A stretch of 35,981 nt of DNA from assembly GCA_021811565.1 (NCBI GenBank), contig JAJZOL010000003.1:1-35981 (forward strand). The letters run 5' to 3'. This document shows positions 33,714 through 35,981 of the stretch, piece by piece. A program made the translations under genes and the position numbers. Each line of letters opens with the position of its first letter. Positions within the stretch are counted from its first letter, which is position 1. Below the pieces are notes generated by a model, which was not told the DNA's origin, made no database searches, and worked only from the letters and a program-made list of their open reading frames with translations. The stretch is from a bacterium. Its GTDB lineage: Bacteria > Armatimonadota > Chthonomonadetes > Chthonomonadales > CAJBBX01.

Positions 33714-34738
33714 TCGAGGTCGCTCTGGGTCTTTCGGAGATGGTCGGCGTAAGCAAGGCTTGCCGATCCCTTGGCGTGTCGCGCGCCTCCTTGTATCGCA
33801 AGTTGAAGATATCCAATCACTCGGAAGGGCGATCCGCTCGTTCCGGAGGCGGCGCCTCCCATCGCGCTCTCTCCCTCGCCGAGAAGGACGAAGCATTGAC
33901 AATTCTTCACTCGGAGGAGTTCGTGGACAAATCCCCTGCGGAGGTTCACGCCACTCTTTTGGACCATGGAAAGATTCTTTGCTCCGTGCGCACCCTCTAT
34001 CGCATGCTGGCTTGCAGAAACGAGATCGCATTGCGCGGAAAACAGATGCATCATGTAAAATACGCCAAGCCGGAGCTTCTCGCCACCCGTCCCAACGAGT
34101 TGTGGAGTTGGGACATAACCAAATTGAAGGGTCCGGTCAAATGGACCTACTATTATCTTTACGTGATCCTTGATGTCTTCAGTCGTTACGTGGTGGGTTG
34201 GATGATCGCCTACGCGGAGAATGCGGAACTGGCGTGCGATCTGATAGCCGAAACAGTATGGAGGCAGGGCGTGGAGAGGGGAGGACTGACCATTCATGCG
34301 GACAGGGGGGCGTCCATGAGATCACGCAGCGTTTCCATGCTCCTATCCGATCTGGGAGTAAGAAGAACTCACAGTCGCCCTCACGTCTCGAACGACAACC
34401 CGTATTCTGAAAGTCAGTTCAAAACAATGAAGTATGCCTCGGACTTTCCCGAGAGATTTGGAAGCATCGAGGATGCGAGGGAATTCTGCACGCGATTTTT
34501 CGAATGGTACAACAAACGGCATCATCATTCGGGTATCGCCATGATGACACCGGAGGATGTTCATTACAATCGTGTCGAGGAGATTCAGAGACGACGAGCC
34601 GAGACGCTGGAGCGGGCTTACATGAGCCATCCGGAGAGGTATGTCAATGGTCCGCCCAAGCAGCTCGTCCTTCCACAGTGCGTCTGGATTAACAGACCTA
34701 CGGGTAACAATGATGATAGGCTAACGCTAGAAAAATAA
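33710..34738 (+). CDS. IS3-family transposase OrfB (DDE integrase)
   Basis: The protein has 342 residues. The N-terminal helix-turn-helix is VGVSKACRSLGVSRASLYR. The integrase core has the DDE triad: Asp135 in WSWDITKLKG, Asp198 in HADRGASM, and Glu234 in DNPYSESQFKTMKY. This HADRG/ESQFKTMKY subtype is common in IS3 elements of actinobacteria, planctomycetes and relatives. I start at ATG 33710, overlapping the OrfA stop as ATGA, with GGAGG at 33698-33702. The frame extends upstream to ATG 33659 and could be entered by -1 frameshifting from OrfA. The protein looks intact, so the element may still be active. Confidence 0.93.
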   Translation: MIEVALGLSEMVGVSKACRSLGVSRASLYRKLKISNHSEGRSARSGGGASHRALSLAEKDEALTILHSEEFVDKSPAEVHATLLDHGKILCSVRTLYRMLACRNEIALRGKQMHHVKYAKPELLATRPNELWSWDITKLKGPVKWTYYYLYVILDVFSRYVVGWMIAYAENAELACDLIAETVWRQGVERGGLTIHADRGASMRSRSVSMLLSDLGVRRTHSRPHVSNDNPYSESQFKTMKYASDFPERFGSIEDAREFCTRFFEWYNKRHHHSGIAMMTPEDVHYNRVEEIQRRRAETLERAYMSHPERYVNGPPKQLVLPQCVWINRPTGNNDDRLTLEK

Positions 34739-34748
34739 ATTGACTGGA

Positions 34749-34769
34749 CTGTCTCATTTTTATTGACAC
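34749..34769 (-). repeat. Right terminal inverted repeat of the IS
   Basis: CTGTCTCA...TTGACAC is the inverse partner of 33136-33157. The TTG that opens the next reading frame (34763) lies within it. Confidence 0.85.
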
Positions 34770-35293
34770 GTTCCGTTGCTCGCAAACAAAGCCCTGTTTT
34801 TCCAAGCAAACCTGTAGCAAATCCTGTTCGACGTGAAGAGCGTATCCATGAGCAGATATCCGAGGCACCTGATAGAGAGTATGAAATACGTGACAGAAGT
34901 GTCCGTATTACCAGCGACGCTATCGACCCGGTCACATGGCTTAGAAATCAATATACCAATGATGAAAATCAGATGATCTGCCAGATATGCAAGGAGGAGA
35001 TGCCTTTTCGTAAACGTGATGGAACGCACTACTTTGAAAAAACTGAGATTCTCTCAAGAGAGTTTTTCCCTAAAGAGCATGAAGCGCAATATCTGGCTCT
35101 TTGTCCGATTTGCGCCGCTAAATACAAGGAATTTATAAAAACCGACGAACAAGAAATGTCGGGGATAATGGATACGATTACCACCGCCACAACACAAGAA
35201 ATACCAGTATCTTTGGGGAATGAAAGAACCAGCATCCGTTTCGTGGAGACGCATCTTCATGATCTCAAAACTATCATTAGAAGTGTGAAGTGA
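34763..35293 (+). pseudogene. 5'-truncated protein with C-terminal zinc-finger, cut by the IS
   Basis: This frame opens inside the right IS end and lacks any ribosome site, so the 5' part of the gene is missing. The surviving 176 residues are charged. A likely zinc site at about 73-115 is made of CQICKEEMPF and ALCPICAAKY, separated by YFEKTEIL. From memory this resembles the C-terminal zinc-finger of very large HSP90/sacsin-like ATPase proteins linked to phage defence (where MCQIC..PF.....YFEA and YLALCP recur). That link needs a search. The missing N-terminal part is not found on the left side of the IS, where a GT-C gene ends intact. A deletion next to the IS therefore probably removed it. 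Confidence 0.6.
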
Positions 35294-35364
35294 TAACGAC
35301 GGGTAATGCTGTGCACTGACAGAAAAGAACCCGCATCCCCCTGCTGAAACTTGAACAACTCTAT

Positions 35365-35390
35365 ATGCTCCTGTAGAAATGCAGGAGCAT
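35365..35390. repeat. 9-bp perfect hairpin between defence-like genes
   Basis: ATGCTCCTG (35365-35373) pairs with CAGGAGCAT (35382-35390) around an 8-nt loop. No T-run follows on the + strand, so it is a poor terminator. It lies about 65 bp upstream of the start at 35456. Confidence 0.5.
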
Positions 35391-35455
35391 CATCCGCCTG
35401 AGTCCATGTTGGCAAAGAGGCTATGAGGATTCTGGAATATCAAGAAGGAGAACGG

Positions 35456-35981
35456 ATGATGAATTTCAAAGACGACGCCCATCGTTTCGATTGGACCCGC
35501 TTTTACGAATCTTTTGCCATCAAGCTCTTGCCATACCGAAACAAACGCCCTGAATTGGTGGCGAAGTTGCACGAAATATTCAAGTCAGACGAGAATATGG
35601 AGGGCTTTTTTAACAGATCGATCGAGCAAAAATGAGGTATTCCCACTCCAGGATATCTGTCCGTTTACCGTCGTTAGCCTTTTTATCCTGGCCATGACTA
35701 AGGAGAAGACAAGGAAGATCGCCCATAAATTGGCTGAGCTTTTCCTTATGGAGAGGCCGGCGTTCGATAGATTAAATGGAGTACCGCCTTTATTAAGCAT
35801 AAATCCTTGGTTTTTCGGTTTCCCCCATAGGATAAGTCGCGACTCAAATGATTTTTTTTTCGCGCCTGAAGTAATGGAAGAATGTTGTTCATATGGAAGA
35901 GCGGATACCCTATTGTTTATGAGCGCAAACGCTATTTTATACGCTTGGGGAATGTACCAACGCAGCATGGATCACATTCAC
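35456..35981 (+). pseudogene. McrB-like restriction ATPase N-terminus, frameshifted and cut by window edge
   Basis: AAGGAG (35445-35450) precedes tandem ATGs at 35456 and 35459. The first frame gives 59-60 residues, including FDWTRFYESFAIKLLPYRNKRP, and stops at TGA 35633-35635. Shifting by one base at the A5 run (35628-35632) opens 116 more residues to the window end with no stop. These include PLQDICPFTVVSLFILAMTK and FDRLNGVPPLLSINPWFFGF. The two parts together follow the N-terminal pattern I remember from McrB-type AAA ATPases (W..FY.EFADKLL.YK..R.EL, then IDPFTVFGLFNK, then FDGIPVLNN..A.F..F). An extra A in the run explains the break. The GTPase domain would lie beyond the window. It could be a mutation, phase variation or an assembly error. 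Confidence 0.65.

Larger units (their letters stand above)
33136..34769 (+). mobile_element. IS3-family insertion sequence, about 1.63 kb, complete
   Basis: Two overlapping transposase genes lie between terminal inverted repeats that match at about 19 of 22 positions. The transposase has the DDE triad of IS3 elements. I see no direct target duplication at the ends: the bases before 33136 and after 34769 do not match for 3-5 bp. This suggests that one flank was lost or rearranged after insertion. The right flank opens directly into a truncated gene. Confidence 0.9.

Noticed and set aside
33130-34775. Target-site duplication of the IS
   Set aside because: The 3-5 bases outside each end do not match at any of the plausible end positions.

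Overview
The window is about 36 kb of bacterial DNA of moderate GC content, with many TTG and GTG starts and clear Shine-Dalgarno sites. The gene mix suggests a saccharolytic, plant- or polymer-degrading bacterium of the Armatimonadota/Planctomycetota/Verrucomicrobiota type. It includes secreted DUF1080 and Tat-exported Gfo/Idh/MocA proteins, large secreted glycoside hydrolases, an M16 peptidase, PilT and Lnt. Armatimonadota is my best guess, from gene content alone; no rRNA or marker phylogeny is possible here.

Layout. 1-1020 (-) is the cut-off 5' part of a membrane-anchored Ig-like protein. 1237-5193 (+) holds an APH-type phosphotransferase, an M16 zinc peptidase, a secreted DUF1080 protein with a strong terminator, and a small anchored protein. 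5383-7600 holds tyrS and a polysaccharide deacetylase, convergent and overlapping by 22 bp. 7601-9380 (+) has a short secreted ORF and a Tat-exported Gfo/Idh/MocA protein. 9551-13834 (-) holds an MFS transporter, two paralogous cytoplasmic Gfo/Idh/MocA dehydrogenases and a small membrane protein. 13960-14871 has a small unknown ORF and an ankyrin protein, also convergent and overlapping. 15151-20220 (-) holds two large secreted glycoside-hydrolase-like proteins. 20363-21789 (+) is lnt, broken by a one-base frameshift. 21900-24703 (-) is a DeoR-type regulator followed by glmS, divergent from a methylthio-nucleoside phosphorylase. 25595-29237 (-) holds pilT, an unknown membrane-anchored protein, a class I photolyase and tRNA-Ala(GGC). 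29695-33104 (+) holds two GT-C-type membrane proteins joined by an ATGA overlap. 33136-34769 is a complete IS3-family element. After it come a 5'-truncated zinc-finger protein remnant and, at the right edge, a frameshifted gene resembling the N-terminus of McrB-type restriction ATPases.

How it fits together. Secreted GHs, the Tat-exported oxidoreductase, the secreted DUF1080 protein, cytoplasmic sugar dehydrogenases and the MFS importer could form an oxidative (3-keto-type) glycan degradation network, although they are not one operon. The DeoR-type regulator just ahead of glmS suggests control of amino-sugar synthesis. The right end, with an IS, a truncated gene and a frameshifted McrB-like gene, looks like the decaying edge of a defence island whose main part lies outside the window.

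Limits. Family calls come from reading motifs, without database searches. The two one-base frameshifts could be real mutations or assembly errors.
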